A DNA stretch of 64,000 nucleotides from Xenorhabdus griffiniae (GTDB lineage: Bacteria > Pseudomonadota > Gammaproteobacteria > Enterobacterales > Enterobacteriaceae): contig NZ_CP147737.1 of assembly GCF_037265215.1 (NCBI RefSeq), positions 558,001 through 622,000 on the forward strand. Reading direction: 5' to 3'. A model generated the notes under the pieces. That model was given only the letters and a program-made list of their open reading frames with translations, did no database searches and was not told where the DNA came from. Both the position numbers and the translations under genes were made by a program. Below, piece after piece: positions 1 through 8,351 of this stretch (its first letter is position 1; each line of letters begins with the position of its first letter).

Positions 1-75
1 TGGATTGGGTTATTAGATGAATCCGGCCAATTACAGGGTGAACATATTCAGTTAATTTCTGATTATTTTGATTGA
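1..75 (+). CDS. 3' end of an unidentified gene (partial)
   Basis: An open frame enters from the left edge and ends at TGA 73-75, giving 24 residues that finish LISDYFD. It is followed about 70 bases later by a good intrinsic terminator, which suggests a genuine gene end. Too little is visible to name a family. Confidence 0.45.
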   Translation, partial: WIGLLDESGQLQGEHIQLISDYFD

Positions 76-147
76 GTTATTTCATGTAAGACATCGTTAT
101 TAAATAACGCCGTGATAATTTTCTATTAAGTCATAGGGAAGAATAAT

Positions 148-183
148 CAGCATATCCTGTTACCAGGTTATGCTGGTTTTTTA
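148..183 (+). terminator. rho-independent terminator
   Basis: CAGCATA pairs with TATGCTG, with an inner CCTG/CAGG helix, and is followed by a T-run. It lies just downstream of the partial gene at the left edge and would end its transcript. Confidence 0.7.
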
Positions 184-273
184 TATTTAAAATTTAATAA
201 CTAAAATTAATGTTTTTGATGGTTCTGTCGTATTAACAGAGAAAATCTGAGTCAATGTGGGGTTGGTTGTATT

Positions 274-626
274 TTATGCAGCTAATCGATAAAACATCTC
301 TGCCGGTGACAATGCCTTATCTTCTGATTGTGAGTATTGTCCTTTACGCAGCATCGAAACGAGCTCTATCCCCGCTAAAATCGTTTGGGTCCGGCGAAAC
401 GATTTAAAACCTAACATCGGTCGTATCCGACGTTTGATATTGCGGTGATCTTGCTCCACTTGTATCAAGGGTCACGACCTCAGGCTCACCGTGATGGCGG
501 ATCGCCTTGCGAAAGAAGCGCAACGCGGTGGGAGCATCCCGCTTGGCCGTCAGCAGAAAGTCGATAGTTTGCCCGGCCGTATCGACTGCTCGGTACAAAT
601 ATTTCCATTGTCCTTTGATTTTGATA
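274..626 (-). pseudogene. IS6-family DDE transposase, C-terminal part (broken)
   Basis: Two overlapping minus-strand frames carry IS6/IS26 signatures: IKIKGQWKYLYRAV and FLLTAKRDAPTALRFFRKA upstream (about 404-626), then VEQDHRNIKRRIRPMLGFKSF (274-468). An internal deletion and frame change near 465-470 removes roughly 30 residues, including the region of the second catalytic Asp. The N-terminal part lies on the far side of the inserted IS630 at 3847-4010. It cannot encode active transposase. Confidence 0.8.
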
Positions 627-760
627 TAGCTAAATCAACATAGATTGACATACTCCATATGTTCCATAAGCCGCTGATCCACTGAACATCTTTCTCGTCT
701 TCTTTTCGCTTTTGCGTCGGCCCACTTGTGTTCGATAGGGTTCAAATCCGGACTGTAAGG

Positions 761-2042
761 TAGGGCAAACGGGTCTAATTTATACAGATGAAAATCCCAC
801 TGTAAGCACCTTCATCATATAATCATTATCCCAGCCTGCCTTCTGGCGCTTGGTCTTTACACCCACTTTAACTGACTTCTCATTTTTCAGTAGGTTAAGC
901 GCTATTTTATTGATTAACGCCACATTTTCAGCCGCATGACCGCTTCTCAGGCGCTGGCTATCCTCACCAAAACTGACATCCAATTGCCAGTGCAGTTTAT
1001 TTTCAATATGCCAGTGGTTACGTATGGCACAAGCGATAAATTCTGCCGAGGTATCACAATGGCTGGTAATATAATAGCGTCTTTCGTAACTTTCTGTTTT
1101 CCCGCGCTCTTCCCGCCATGACTCCACTACGGCTATGCTGCCCAATGTGTCCCATTGAGGATGGCGCGCCTGCAACCAATTCACATCGTTAATCAACCAC
1201 AACTGACGTTGCTCTATACGACCATGATCGCCATCCGTACTTCGGTAGTGAGCCGGGGAGACGCCCGTAAAATCTGTTGCCAACTGAGTATCCAAAAAGA
1301 GTTTAATATCGTCGTAAAATTCCCTCTGATTTCCTTTCAAGGCCAACACATAATCGGCCTTTCCCGTGACAATCTGGTTAGCGATTGCGTGTTGACATCC
1401 CATGGCGTCAATCGTGATGGTGGAGCCTTCAATATCCAGCAGAGTCAGTAGCTTAGAGAGCGCATTGATTTCGTTCGATTTATCAGCGACTTTCACCTGA
1501 CCAAAGCAGAGCTGATTCGCGACGGACCAAGCGCTGACGAGATGGAGAGCCGGAATCCCATTGGCTTTGTCGAGCGTTCTCCGCAGAGTTTTACCATCCA
1601 ACGCAATAATGTCATCGGAGATTTTGGTTAAGCTCTTCACCCATTGGGCAAAAGCGTGTCCAAATTCTTGGGGATCAAGCCGGTTTATCACATCGTTAAA
1701 GGTATCATGGCTGGGGATGCCATTGGGAAGATCCAGAAATTGTCTGAACCAATCCTCCTTGGATTTCCCGTATTCCTCAATCGCATTGAAACTCTCATAA
1801 CCACAGATAACGGCACAAATCGAGATGGTCAGAATGTCGATAAGTGAGTGTAGTTTAGTGCGATTAAGCAGGGGATCGGTGAGTTGTCCAAAGGTATTAC
1901 TGAGAGTGGTTGCTTTCATGGTGGCTTCTACGGTTATCATTGACAAAAAAGCGATTGTAGATCACAAACTGCCATCAATGCCCCTGTCTGTGCTAAAAAC
2001 ACCCCGATGACCTTACTGTTCAATTTAGACCCGTTTACCCTG
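761..2042 (-). mobile_element. ISAs1-family insertion sequence (intact, 1282 bp)
   Basis: Imperfect inverted repeats TAGGGCAAACGGGTCTAATT (from 761) and CAGGGTAAACGGGTCTAA (inward from 2042) bound the element. The 10-bp sequence GACTGTAAGG occurs on both sides (751-760 and 2043-2052), a clean target duplication inside the IS630 transposase gene. With one intact transposase frame this is the best preserved element of the nest, and therefore among the latest insertions. Confidence 0.9.
780..1946 (-). CDS. ISAs1-family transposase
   Basis: A 388-residue full-length ISAs1-family DDE transposase (family about 370-380). Visible signatures are the N-terminal DPLLNRTKLHSLIDILTISI segment, IIALDGKTLRRT with the first catalytic Asp, ITIDAMGCQ with the second, and IRNHWHIENKLHWQLDVSF near the C-terminus containing the catalytic Glu. 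The better start may be the internal Met at MKATTLSNTF (residue 10) rather than the first Met. It fills almost the whole element between the inverted repeats and has no visible lesion, so it may be active and could mobilise related copies such as the decayed one at 10690-11855. Confidence 0.9.
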   Translation of the reverse strand: MSMITVEATMKATTLSNTFGQLTDPLLNRTKLHSLIDILTISICAVICGYESFNAIEEYGKSKEDWFRQFLDLPNGIPSHDTFNDVINRLDPQEFGHAFAQWVKSLTKISDDIIALDGKTLRRTLDKANGIPALHLVSAWSVANQLCFGQVKVADKSNEINALSKLLTLLDIEGSTITIDAMGCQHAIANQIVTGKADYVLALKGNQREFYDDIKLFLDTQLATDFTGVSPAHYRSTDGDHGRIEQRQLWLINDVNWLQARHPQWDTLGSIAVVESWREERGKTESYERRYYITSHCDTSAEFIACAIRNHWHIENKLHWQLDVSFGEDSQRLRSGHAAENVALINKIALNLLKNEKSVKVGVKTKRQKAGWDNDYMMKVLTVGFSSV

Positions 2043-2814
2043 GACTGTAAGGCGGAAGCCATTCTCACTGACATCGGCTGTCTGCTATCGCTTGTATCGT
2101 GTCAGGCATTTATGGAAAGAGGCATTGTCCATGACGATCACAGCACCGGATGGGCGCTTTGGCAGTAAATCTTGCGTCACCCAGGCATGAAAGACATCCG
2201 CATTAATGTTTCCGGCAAACAAGCTCAGGGTGACAAAGGTATTGTCGCAAATAGCTCCCATGACGTTAAGACGGCCTTTAGCATGCCTGTCGTGTGTACC
2301 CAAATAGCGCCGCCCTTTTTCCGAATAGTCATGTAGGCGTGGCATCGATTGCGCAAAACCACTTTCATCTAGATAAATAATCGGTTTACCTGCCTGTTCA
2401 TAGTCGCTGAGGCGCTCAATAAACGCCTAACGGAGCTGAGGGTTAGCGCGAGGGTGTTTTAACGTTTTTTTACGGCTGAGCCGCAGTCGTTTCAACGCGT
2501 AATGAATAGCCGACTGCGAGACACCCAAATGCTTTGCCCTTTCCCACTGATAGTCATCGGGAAAATTTTGAACATCTGCGATGAGCTCCTCATCAGGAAT
2601 TTTCGTGGCGGGTTTAGCGCGGGTCATACAAGGTTCTATTTTATTGCACCACCGAAACAAAGTCCGTATGGAGACCTCAAAATGTGCACTCGTTTGTTCG
2701 AAAGTCAACGAATGCTTGTCTTTGTATGCCAGGACTCGCTTTCGAAAATCTAGACTGTAGCCCATCTCACCTTATGCCTTGTTATCTTGGATTTGAATAT
2801 TATGTCATATAAAT

Positions 2815-3826
2815 AACGCGATGCTTGACTTTAACATCCTATAACGTTGGCTTGTTGAAGCCAGTCGCGTTGACTTTTCCCTTGTTTAAAATTGGCAAAA
2901 ATACCCAACGTGTGAGAAAGCAGTTTTCTGGCAATTCGATTACTCAAATGCCACAGATCCCGTGCCCAGCACTTCTCAATAGTAAATTGTCCGGCGAGTT
3001 GACCAATCACGGTTTCAGTTAAACGGCGTTTGGCGTTAATGCGCTTTCTCGTCTCTCTGGGGATGGGGTCATCCATATTGGCACGCACTGCGGTAATCAT
3101 TTCAATACCCTCTTCCTTCATTTCCTGTTTAAATTCAACGCCTAAATACCCTTTATCACCCAGCAAATAGCCTTTTATCGAACCGATCACATCCCAGCTT
3201 GCTTCACGCTCACTGACATTGGCGGGCGTCAGCGTAAACCCGGTTACCACGCCGATTTCGTTTATCATCAGATGCCCTTTGAAGCCGTAGTCAGTTTCGT
3301 TTTTGGCGGCGCAGTACCCATAATCGGCTTGTTCTTTAAAGTTGGCACTACCTTTTGCTTTTTTGAATCCACAGACGGGTAGCGGAAATCCGTCGATAAT
3401 ATGTACCGACCTGTCGAGCGCGCCCAATAGCCTCGCCAGCTTTTCTTGCAGTTGTTGTTTAACAACCCAAAGATTCGAAATCTGTTTAGCGAAATTGGCG
3501 CGTGAACCCAGTCCCGGGAACCCCTCGCGCCAGTGGTCATTAAAGTACGTCCAAATGCCTTTATCTGTTGAAAATCCTAAAAATTCGCCCATTACTTCCA
3601 TCGTGATGGCTTCTGCATCGCTCAGTTTAGGTGGATATCCCCGGCTTCTGAATCGTATACCTTGCTGTAACTGCGTTAAATTGTCATCTACCCAACAAAA
3701 CACCCAAATGATAAAATCTTGCTGTGACATAGCCTTTGTTCCTTTATTTCTCTCAGTTTGGCGACTTAAAGTTATAAAGGACTGGCTATGTCATTTCAAC
3801 TCATCATAAAAGTCGAGCATCGCGTT
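2815..3826 (-). mobile_element. IS982-family insertion sequence (1012 bp)
   Basis: The terminal inverted repeat AACGCGATGCTTGACTTT (2815-2832) matches the inverse of 3808-3826 with one or two mismatches. The 6-bp sequence ATAAAT directly repeats at 2809-2814 and 3827-3832, flanking the element inside the right arm of the IS630 copy. Length and target-duplication size fit IS982. Confidence 0.85.
2831..3730 (-). CDS. IS982-family transposase
   Basis: A 299-residue transposase of normal IS982 length. It has the N-terminal VDDNLTQLQQG segment, IIDGFPLPVCGFKKAK with the first acidic residue, YGFKGHLMINEIG, LLGDKGYLG with the second Asp, and the C-terminal RRLTETVIGQLAGQF region with the Glu. The frame is uninterrupted and lies between matching inverted repeats, so the element looks intact. 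It reads in the same direction as the broken IS6 and IS630 genes around it, but this is an insertion, not an operon. Confidence 0.9.
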   Translation of the reverse strand: MSQQDFIIWVFCWVDDNLTQLQQGIRFRSRGYPPKLSDAEAITMEVMGEFLGFSTDKGIWTYFNDHWREGFPGLGSRANFAKQISNLWVVKQQLQEKLARLLGALDRSVHIIDGFPLPVCGFKKAKGSANFKEQADYGYCAAKNETDYGFKGHLMINEIGVVTGFTLTPANVSEREASWDVIGSIKGYLLGDKGYLGVEFKQEMKEEGIEMITAVRANMDDPIPRETRKRINAKRRLTETVIGQLAGQFTIEKCWARDLWHLSNRIARKLLSHTLGIFANFKQGKSQRDWLQQANVIGC

Positions 3827-3846
3827 ATAAATATGATTTGGCTATA

Positions 3847-4010
3847 ACCCAGCGATACAGAGTGGAGTGATCGACCTCAATACCGCGTTCAGTCATCATC
3901 TCTTCGAGATTGCGCAGGCTTAGCGCATAAGATAGGTACCAGCGGACACGCTGAGCGATGATATCAACGGGATAATGTAAACGCTTGAAGGCTTTTCGAA
4001 TTAAAGACAC
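3847..4010 (-). pseudogene. IS6-family transposase, N-terminal part
   Basis: The start MSLIRKAFKRLHYPVDIIAQ and the segment SLRNLEEMMTERGIEVDHST are the canonical IS6/IS26 N-terminal helix-turn-helix. The frame ends at the IS630 junction after YRWVI. Joining it to the other fragment across the TA duplication reads RWVIKIKGQWK, so about 28 residues, including the DET motif with the first catalytic Asp, were already missing or were lost on insertion. Confidence 0.85.
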
Positions 4011-4222
4011 GGCTCACTCTGCAAAAGGTCACATATTACCTGATCTCCCTTTAATGCGACAGAACCGTATCACATCCCTGTGTGTAGCTACCTTATAGTG
4101 ATTTTTTAGCTAGGGATTTATATATATGTAATATTTTTAATTAGTTATTATAACAATAACCTACTCCTCTTTTTTTATAAAAAGAACGAGGGAGTAGAGT
4201 AAGAAACATTGGGACGAAGATA

Positions 4223-4450
4223 ATGATTGAATTACTAAGTGCTCGATTAGAAAGGTTGCCGTGGCAATCAGTTTCAATAGGGACCCTAATTGGTGAAATT
4301 GATAAGATTGTAGATTCATACGATGATTCTGATAGAATTGGGATCATGGGCATGAGTATATGGTTATTGTTATTTGGGCTGCACAATAAAGAGAACATAC
4401 ACAAATTGCCAAGTGATTTACGGTATAAAATTGTACTAGTCGCGACTTGA
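4223..4450 (+). CDS. hypothetical small protein, possibly truncated
   Basis: A 75-residue frame beginning MIELLSARLERLPWQ, with an acidic stretch (DSYDDSD) and a hydrophobic segment (IGIMGMSIWLLLFGL, about residues 39-53). A purine-rich GGGACGA precedes the ATG. It ends ten bases before the IS110-type element, so its 3' end may have been cut off by that insertion. It is an island of non-IS sequence between two elements. I do not recognise a family. Confidence 0.4.
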   Translation: MIELLSARLERLPWQSVSIGTLIGEIDKIVDSYDDSDRIGIMGMSIWLLLFGLHNKENIHKLPSDLRYKIVLVAT

Positions 4451-4529
4451 TCTGATGAGATGGACGTCCCGTATGGCGTCAATTGTACCAAAATGAAATA
4501 AGCATATTCATTTTATGGGAGCGTCCATC

Positions 4530-5555
4530 ATGTATCATAAAATTCTCGGTATTGATCTCGCTAAATCTGTTTTTCAGCTTTGTTTGCTTAACGATAATCA
4601 CATTATATTTAATAAAAAAATGACCCGAAGTCGATTACTGGATGCTGTTAGACAAATGGAATCCGGGACTTTGATTGCTATGGAGGCTTGTAGTACCGCC
4701 CACTATTGGGCACGAACGATTGAAAATCTAGGTTTTAAAGTTTGCCTTATTCCCCCTCAGCATGTGAAAGCTTTCGTTAAACACCATAAAAATGATGCCA
4801 ATGATGCGTTGGCAACATGTGAAGCTGCGAATCGGCCGGGTATGCATTTTGTTCCGGTCAAAAATCTGTATCAACAAGACCTCTGTGTTCTCCATAATGT
4901 CCGGCAGTCATTAGTTCAAAAACGCGTTGCTCTCTCTAATCAAATCAGAGGACTGGCAGCAGAATATGGCATTATTTTTCCGCAACGCTCTGCGGCTCTT
5001 AGAGAGTCACTGTACGAGGCACTTGAAGATGCCGATAATGGATTAACGATGATTGCACGCAGGGTTCTGAAACAACTCTATGAAGAATGGCTGAAGCTGA
5101 TCCAGCAGACAGAAGAAATAGAAGAAACCCTCAAGTCGCTATCATCGCAAACGGCTCAGTGGCAGCAACTCCAATCTATTCCCGGTATTGGCCCCCTGAT
5201 TGCCTCCGCAATGGTCGCGTATATTGGTGATGGAAAACAATTTAATAACGGCAGGCAAATGGCCGCTTGGTTAGGACTCGTTCCTCGACAGGCCAGCAGT
5301 GGTGGGAAAACACAATTAGGCAAAATCACTAAAAAGGGTAATCGGTACCTACGCGGGATTTTAATTCATGGCGCCAGAGCTGCTATACAACGCAGAGCGT
5401 TACGGCATGATGCCCTCGGTGATTGGATGCAGTCTTTGGTTAACCGACGGGGATTTAATAAGGCGTGTGTCGCTTATGCCAATAAATGTGCCAGGATATG
5501 CTGGTCAATTATGGTTAATAAAGATGCGTTCCAGATGAGCAAAGCCTTTGCTTAA
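4530..5555 (+). CDS. IS110-family DEDD recombinase (transposase)
   Basis: About 342 residues from the ATG at 4530 (an upstream in-frame start at 4515 adds five). The N-terminal RuvC-like domain shows GIDLAKSVFQ with the first Asp, AMEACSTAHYWA with the Glu, and KHHKNDANDALA with the last two Asp. The C-terminal transposase_20 region has SIPGIGPLIASAMVAYIGD and the conserved Ser segment PRQASSGGKTQLGKITKKGN. The frame is intact. Members of this family act with an element-encoded bridge RNA, and the long non-coding 3' flank is where one is expected for IS1111-type members. Confidence 0.9.
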   Translation: MYHKILGIDLAKSVFQLCLLNDNHIIFNKKMTRSRLLDAVRQMESGTLIAMEACSTAHYWARTIENLGFKVCLIPPQHVKAFVKHHKNDANDALATCEAANRPGMHFVPVKNLYQQDLCVLHNVRQSLVQKRVALSNQIRGLAAEYGIIFPQRSAALRESLYEALEDADNGLTMIARRVLKQLYEEWLKLIQQTEEIEETLKSLSSQTAQWQQLQSIPGIGPLIASAMVAYIGDGKQFNNGRQMAAWLGLVPRQASSGGKTQLGKITKKGNRYLRGILIHGARAAIQRRALRHDALGDWMQSLVNRRGFNKACVAYANKCARICWSIMVNKDAFQMSKAFA

Positions 5556-5782
5556 ATAAACCGGTTTCATTTTCAATAGAGTTGACTACAGTTGATGAGC
5601 TAAACGGTTATCCGGCCTTGCAAAAACCTGAGACTGTCGAGGATTTTTAATCCGTTGATCTGATGAGGAGGCAAGGTTCGGACTTCACCATGGCGCAGCA
5701 AATTTAAATGATTGCCAGACGCCGGATATATGACCGTGAACCGAAATTAGCAATACACTGAGTCACTAAAAAAGTTGAATAT
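5556..5782 (+). ncRNA. candidate bridge RNA region of the IS1111-like element
   Basis: A 227-base non-coding stretch between the recombinase stop and the right inverted repeat. IS1111-group elements are known to carry their bridge (seek) RNA downstream of the recombinase, whereas the 5' flank here is only about 55 bases. I did not fold the RNA or identify the target and donor loops, so placement is inference from family organisation. Confidence 0.4.
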
Positions 5783-5830
5783 TATGGGACGTCCATATAT
5801 GACAGTTACCCACTTTGTTATCGGCGACTG

Positions 5831-6969
5831 TCAGATTATATTTGGGTCAGATTTTTTTCTGCCCAAATAGATTTCCCATCCTGAAGGGTTTCTATTGGTG
5901 TCCGGCCGCAACACATTTTTCCTTGATGAGTGCGGTGATTGTTGTAATTGTCCATCCATTTGTCCAGATCTTTTTGTCACTCATCCAATGAGCTATACAA
6001 TTTCTTTCTGAACGTCACTTGGTAAAATTCATTCAGGATGGTTTTGTGAAACCGTTCACAGATGCCATGGGTTTGCGGTGTCATCGCCTTTGTCTTGGTA
6101 TGGTCGATATCATTGACAGCCAGATACAGTTGGTCATCATGGTGCTCAACACGCCCGCAATATTCGGTGCCTCTGTCTGTCAGAATACGTAACATCGGCA
6201 ATCTATGAGCGCTGAAGAACGGCAGCACACGGTCATTCAGTAAATCCGCCGCCGTAATGGGCGTTTTACTCGTATAGAGTTTCGCGAAAGCCACTTTACT
6301 GTAAGTCTCGACGAAAGTTTGTTGGTACAAGCGTCCCACGCCTTTAAGATTACCGACATAAAAGGTATCTTGCGACCCTAAATAGCCAGGATGAGCGGTT
6401 TCACTTTCGCCACAAGCTTCGTCATCATGCTGCTTACGTTCAAGGGCGGCAACCTGCTCGTCAGTCAGGATAATGCCTTCGTCAGCCACTTTCTTTTCAA
6501 GGGCTGCCAGACGCTTTTTGAAGTTCTCAAGATGATGTCTGAGCCAGATAGAACGGACACCACTGGCAGACACAAAGATGCCTGCTTTTCTGAGTTCATT
6601 ACTTGTTCTGGCTTGCCCATAGGCCGGGAATTCGATGGCCGAGTTGATAACGGCGTGTTCAGTCTCCGCATCCACACGGTTCTTCAAATTAGGGTTTTTT
6701 CTGCTTTGGTTGATTAACGCATCAATCCCGCCTGTTTCAACGAGTTCCTGATAACGATAAAACGTATCTCTGGATACACCCATCACTTTACAGGCTCTTG
6801 AGACATTACTGAGTTCTTCAGCGAGATTAAGCAGACCCGCCTGTTTGATGATTGGATTACTAGTATAAAGCATGAGAGTTACCTCTTAGTCTTTGATTAT
6901 GGATTCATCACCTTTAATCAAAGTCGGTAACTCTCTTCTTTTCAAACCGAAGTGTCAGATCTAGTCTGA
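5831..6969 (-). mobile_element. IS481-family insertion sequence (defective)
   Basis: Imperfect ends TCAGATTATATTTGG (from 5831) and, read inward from 6969, TCAGACTAGATCTGA bound one IS481-type transposase gene. The transposase carries a premature stop, so the copy is defective. It abuts the IS1111-like element with only about 35 bases between them. Confidence 0.7.
5836..6873 (-). pseudogene. IS481-family transposase with a premature stop
   Basis: From ATG 6873 the frame shows the helix-turn-helix (VSRACKVMGVSRDTFYRYQE), then an integrase core with QDTFYVGNLKGVGRLYQQ, ILTDRGTEYCG and HGICERFHKTILNEFYQ. After SSLDE an in-frame TGA (5977-5979) interrupts it. The same frame then continues QKDLDKWMDNYNNHRTHQGK and stops at 5836-5838 inside the left inverted repeat. 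The truncated product keeps the DDE residues but lacks the last 46 residues with the conserved YNNxRxHQG segment. Confidence 0.85.
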
Positions 6970-7002
6970 ACTAATACATATAAATATCATATGGGTAGCA
7001 GC

Positions 7003-7024
7003 TCCCCGCCGTAAACGGCGAGGC
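7003..7024. terminator. GC-rich hairpin downstream of the glycine-rich gene cluster
   Basis: CCCCGCCG and CGGCGAGG form an 8-bp stem with one mismatch and a TAAA loop. It lies about 90 bases past the stop of the last glycine-rich gene (minus strand) and could end that transcript. There is no strong U-run, and it may instead be the tip of a lost IS200/IS605-type element. Confidence 0.4.
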
Positions 7025-7109
7025 TTCCTACTTCTCTGGTCGCAACTATTGGCCCTAGTTTAGGTAAATAGTCCGGTACACAAAATCGTAAACAAATTAT
7101 CACGAAATT

Positions 7110-7478
7110 CTAGCCATCTCTTCCGTTTCTACCGTTTTGTCCACCATTAGGACCTCCTTTTCCTCCTGCACCACCTTTTCCTCCTTTCCCACCATCGCCA
7201 CCATTGCCGCCATTCCCACTTCCTGAACCATTACCTCCCTTCCCACCATTTCCACCATTAGGACCGCCATTCCCACCATCTCCGCCGTTTCCGTTACTCC
7301 CAGCGCCAGCATGTCCACCATTGCCGCCATTCCCACTTCCTGAACCATGACCGCCATTCCCACCATCCCCTTTCCCTGCATGTGCAATACTAGGGATAGC
7401 TAATAACGCTGTAGATATGATCGGAGATACGCAAAAAGACGAAAAAGTTAACAATAAGGCAAAAAATTTTTTTTTCAT
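7110..7478 (-). CDS. secreted glycine/asparagine-rich repeat protein, paralogue 4
   Basis: 122 residues. A signal peptide (MKKKFFALLLTFSSF to IAHA, cleavage near residue 34) is followed by about 85 residues of GGNGGx-type repeats (GGNGGHGSGSGNGGNGGHAG, then GGNGGKGGNGSGSGN) ending GGQNGRNGRDG. There is no cysteine or aromatic residue in the mature part. Periodic GGX resembles polyglycine-II helix bundles in some adhesins and antifreeze proteins, but that structure is inference. It is the last of four adjacent same-strand paralogues, 22 bases below its neighbour. No enzymatic function is suggested. It could be a surface or extracellular scaffold, or a Gly-rich antimicrobial. Confidence 0.75.
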   Translation of the reverse strand: MKKKFFALLLTFSSFCVSPIISTALLAIPSIAHAGKGDGGNGGHGSGSGNGGNGGHAGAGSNGNGGDGGNGGPNGGNGGKGGNGSGSGNGGNGGDGGKGGKGGAGGKGGPNGGQNGRNGRDG

Positions 7479-7499
7479 AAAAACCTCTGTACATACATA

Positions 7500-7883
7500 T
7501 TAAGTATTTTTATTACCGCCATGTCCGCCATTGCCACCACGTCCACCGTGGGAACCACTGCCACTGCCACCGTGGCCACCATTTCCGCCATCGCCACCAC
7601 GGGCACCGTTGCCACCGGAGTCACCACCGTGCCCACCATTTCCACCATGTGAACCGCTTCCTGCTCCGGCGTTACCACCATGCCCACCGTTGCCACCGTT
7701 TGGCCCACTACCTCCATTCCCACCATCGCCGCCGTTGCCACCGCTTGGTCCACTACCTCCATTCCCACCATCGCTGCCGTTGCTGGCTATAGAAATAATA
7801 GTTGTGGAGGTTTTTAAATTATCGAATGTTTCCGACTGAGCATGAAAAGAGAAAAATAAAATAGCTATAAATAGTCTTACCAT
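7500..7883 (-). CDS. secreted glycine-rich repeat protein, paralogue 3
   Basis: 127 residues. A short signal peptide (MVRLFIAILFFSFHAQSE) and a linker (TFDNLKTSTTIISIASNGS) precede about 90 residues of near-perfect GGNGGx units alternating with GSGPN and GSGSH blocks, ending GGNGGHGGNKNT. The His- and Asp-decorated glycine loops could in principle bind metal; that is speculation. It starts six bases downstream of paralogue 2's stop and precedes paralogue 4 by 22 bases, so co-translation is likely. The plus strand of this segment gives a long proline-rich frame, which I treat as a shadow because only the minus frame has a signal peptide. Confidence 0.75.
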   Translation of the reverse strand: MVRLFIAILFFSFHAQSETFDNLKTSTTIISIASNGSDGGNGGSGPSGGNGGDGGNGGSGPNGGNGGHGGNAGAGSGSHGGNGGHGGDSGGNGARGGDGGNGGHGGSGSGSHGGRGGNGGHGGNKNT

Positions 7884-7889
7884 TATATT

Positions 7890-8219
7890 TTATACCTCAT
7901 CAGTTCCACGCCCACCATCACCACCATCACCACCATCACCACCATCACCACCATCACCTCCATTTACACCATTGCCTCCATTGCCTCCATTTACACCATT
8001 GCCACCATCCCCACCTCTTCCATTATTTTTGCCAGTTACACCATTGCCGCCGTTACCTCCATTTTTACAATTAGGAGTACCATTCTTACCATTTTCACCT
8101 TTTTCCCCGTCAAGGACAGAGCAGTTAACAGTTTCATTTATTTGTGCTGAATAGCTTGATGTAGAAAATAGTAGAGGTATAGTTAAGCTAAACAAAAAAA
8201 ACAAATTTTTATTAATCAT
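7890..8219 (-). CDS. secreted glycine-rich repeat protein, paralogue 2
   Basis: 109 residues. A clear signal peptide (MINKNLFFLFSLTIPLLFST to SYSA) is followed by QINETVNCSVLDGEKGENGK, a collagen-like GxxG start with two cysteines (residues about 33 and 51). GGNGGNGV units then pass into a uniform (GGD)n run and the end GRGTDEV. The (GGD)n tract is a nine-base tandem repeat in DNA (CACCACCAT on the plus strand, five near-identical copies around 7918-7960), so length may vary by slippage. The two Cys are unique among the four paralogues. Confidence 0.75.
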   Translation of the reverse strand: MINKNLFFLFSLTIPLLFSTSSYSAQINETVNCSVLDGEKGENGKNGTPNCKNGGNGGNGVTGKNNGRGGDGGNGVNGGNGGNGVNGGDGGDGGDGGDGGDGGRGTDEV

Positions 8220-8284
8220 ATAATTACCCTAAATTACCTTATAAATAGGTTTTCATAATACTGAGAGTATCAGATGTTGGAGTT

Positions 8285-8313
8285 CCTTACCCCGCGCGGA
8301 GCGCGGGGTAAGG
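8285..8313. terminator. perfect 13-bp hairpin between glycine-rich genes 1 and 2
   Basis: CCTTACCCCGCGC (8285-8297) and GCGCGGGGTAAGG (8301-8313) pair perfectly around a 3-base loop. It sits in the 199-base gap between paralogues 1 and 2 and has no U-run on either side. It may attenuate transcription or stabilise a processed mRNA end, or be a palindromic repeat unit like the hairpin in the window's intergenic repeats. Confidence 0.5.
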
Positions 8314-8351
8314 AATACTCCTATCATTTTGAAACGTTATTTATTAACAAT

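Larger units (their letters stand above)
640..2765 (-). pseudogene. IS630-family transposase, interrupted by ISAs1
   Basis: Reading leftward from ATG 2765, the N-terminal helix-turn-helix region (MGYSLDFRKRVLAYKDKHS) runs to an in-frame TAG near 2427, resumes as AFIERLSDYEQAGKPIIYLDE, passes IVMDNASFHK, then shifts frame near 2100 and reaches LPPYSP at the ISAs1 junction. Beyond ISAs1 it continues as DLNPIEHKWADAKAKRR at about 690-750, which completes the catalytic DLNPIE motif. The stop, the frameshift and the insertion each inactivate it. Confidence 0.85.
627..3844 (-). mobile_element. IS630-family element (split by ISAs1 and IS982 insertions)
   Basis: The left end reads TAGCTAAATCAACATA from 627; the right end read inward is TAGCCAAATCATATTTAT after removing the IS982 insertion. 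TA dinucleotides at 625-626 and 3845-3846 are the expected IS630/Tc1 target duplication, inside the IS6 transposase gene. Removing the ISAs1 (761-2042) and IS982 (2815-3826) insertions, with one copy of each target duplication, leaves an element of about 0.9 kb, normal for the family. The same terminal sequence recurs on the 100-bp MITE at 10927. Confidence 0.75.
221..4066 (-). mobile_element. IS6-family element remnant carrying nested insertions
   Basis: The ends are a matching inverted pair, GGTTCTGTCGTATTAA (221-236) and TTAATGCGACAGAACC (4051-4066), with one mismatch. Pieces of one IS6/IS26-like transposase lie just inside each end (274-626 and 3847-4010, minus strand). Everything between 627 and 3844 is later insertion. 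The 8-bp flanks outside the ends (TTTTTGAT and GTATCACA) do not match, so no target duplication remains; the copy probably took part in a deletion or replicon rearrangement. Confidence 0.8.
4460..5796 (+). mobile_element. IS110-family (IS1111-like) insertion sequence
   Basis: Short inverted repeats ATGGACGTCCCGTA (4460-4473) and TATGGGACGTCCAT (5783-5796) flank one recombinase gene. A short 5' flank and a roughly 230-base non-coding 3' flank, plus subterminal inverted repeats, fit the IS1111 subgroup. The exact tips are uncertain because such elements have subterminal repeats and leave no duplication. Confidence 0.75.

Noticed and set aside
7531..7839. 102-residue proline-rich plus-strand frame (PPFPPSPP repeats)
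   Set aside because: It is the exact complement of the glycine-rich gene on the minus strand, which has a signal peptide and start context; GGN codons always give Pro-rich antisense frames.
7890..8219. Collagen or CRISPR-like interpretation of the short DNA repeats
   Set aside because: Units are 6-18 bases of coding repeat in frame with a signal peptide. There are no 28-37 base repeats with unique spacers and no cas genes anywhere in the window.
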